DNA of 36,879 bases from Rhodopseudomonas pentothenatexigens (GTDB lineage: Bacteria; Pseudomonadota; Alphaproteobacteria; Rhizobiales; Xanthobacteraceae). This document shows, one piece after another, positions 36,831 through 36,879 of the stretch (the stretch's first letter is position 1; every line of letters starts with the position of its first letter). The stretch spans positions 1 to 36,879 of the forward strand of contig NZ_UFQQ01000038.1 of the NCBI RefSeq assembly GCF_900218015.1, given 5' to 3'. Both the position numbers and the translations under genes were made by a program. The notes under the pieces are model-generated. The model saw nothing but the letters and a program-made list of their open reading frames with translations, ran no database searches and was not told the origin of the DNA.

Positions 36831-36879
36831 GGCGAGTGGCGCAGCGCCCGGTGTCTCAGGCTGGCGCTGGGATCGGCTT

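Overview
The window is GC-rich, densely coded DNA from an alphaproteobacterium. Gene content and order point to Rhodopseudomonas, most likely R. palustris or a close relative. The pimFABCDE order, a Liv-type ABC transporter beside it, and hopanoid genes hpnO, hpnN, ispH and hpnH all agree. I found no rRNA, tRNA, CRISPR array or insertion sequence.

Layout. (1) 1-576: no recognisable gene. (2) 577-9469, minus strand: an operon for beta-oxidation of dicarboxylic and fatty acids, transcribed pimF-pimA-pimB-pimC-pimD-pimE. Four of its five intercistronic gaps hold palindromic repeat elements, including two near-identical copies flanking pimD. (3) 9601-18338, plus strand: an IclR-family regulator divergent from pimF, a branched-chain-type ABC transporter (two ATPases, two permeases), then three consecutive paralogous periplasmic binding proteins. 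A perfect 7-1-7 palindrome lies between the regulator and pimF. (4) 18433-25516: unlinked genes, namely a DUF892 ferritin-like protein, a CorA/ZntB-type metal transporter, an outer-membrane protein that appears to fuse two beta-barrel types, an M20 amidohydrolase and a GMC oxidoreductase. (5) About 25530-28860: an accessory patch with an orphan type I restriction methylase subunit whose start region looks frameshifted, a small conserved hypothetical gene, a vapBC toxin-antitoxin pair with a clear promoter-operator, and a fully consensus sigma70-type promoter reading into DNA with no obvious gene. (6) 28980-36737: a tandem universal stress protein, then hopanoid genes: hpnO and hpnN on minus, ispH and hpnH on plus, ending in a good terminator.

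How the parts work together. I infer that the ABC transporter and its three binding proteins import dicarboxylates or related acids. PimA would activate them to CoA thioesters, PimC/PimD dehydrogenate, PimF hydrates and oxidises, and PimB cleaves off acetyl-CoA. The divergent IclR regulator would tie uptake to degradation. In the right part, IspH supplies isoprenoid precursors, HpnH adds adenosine to the hopane skeleton, HpnO aminates the side chain and HpnN moves hopanoids to the outer membrane.

Novelty. The pim and hopanoid systems are known. The less explained items are the lone promoter at 26016-26043, the damaged orphan hsdM, the concentric inverted repeats at 16949-16988, the binding-protein triplication, the double-barrel outer-membrane protein and the repeat-studded operon gaps.
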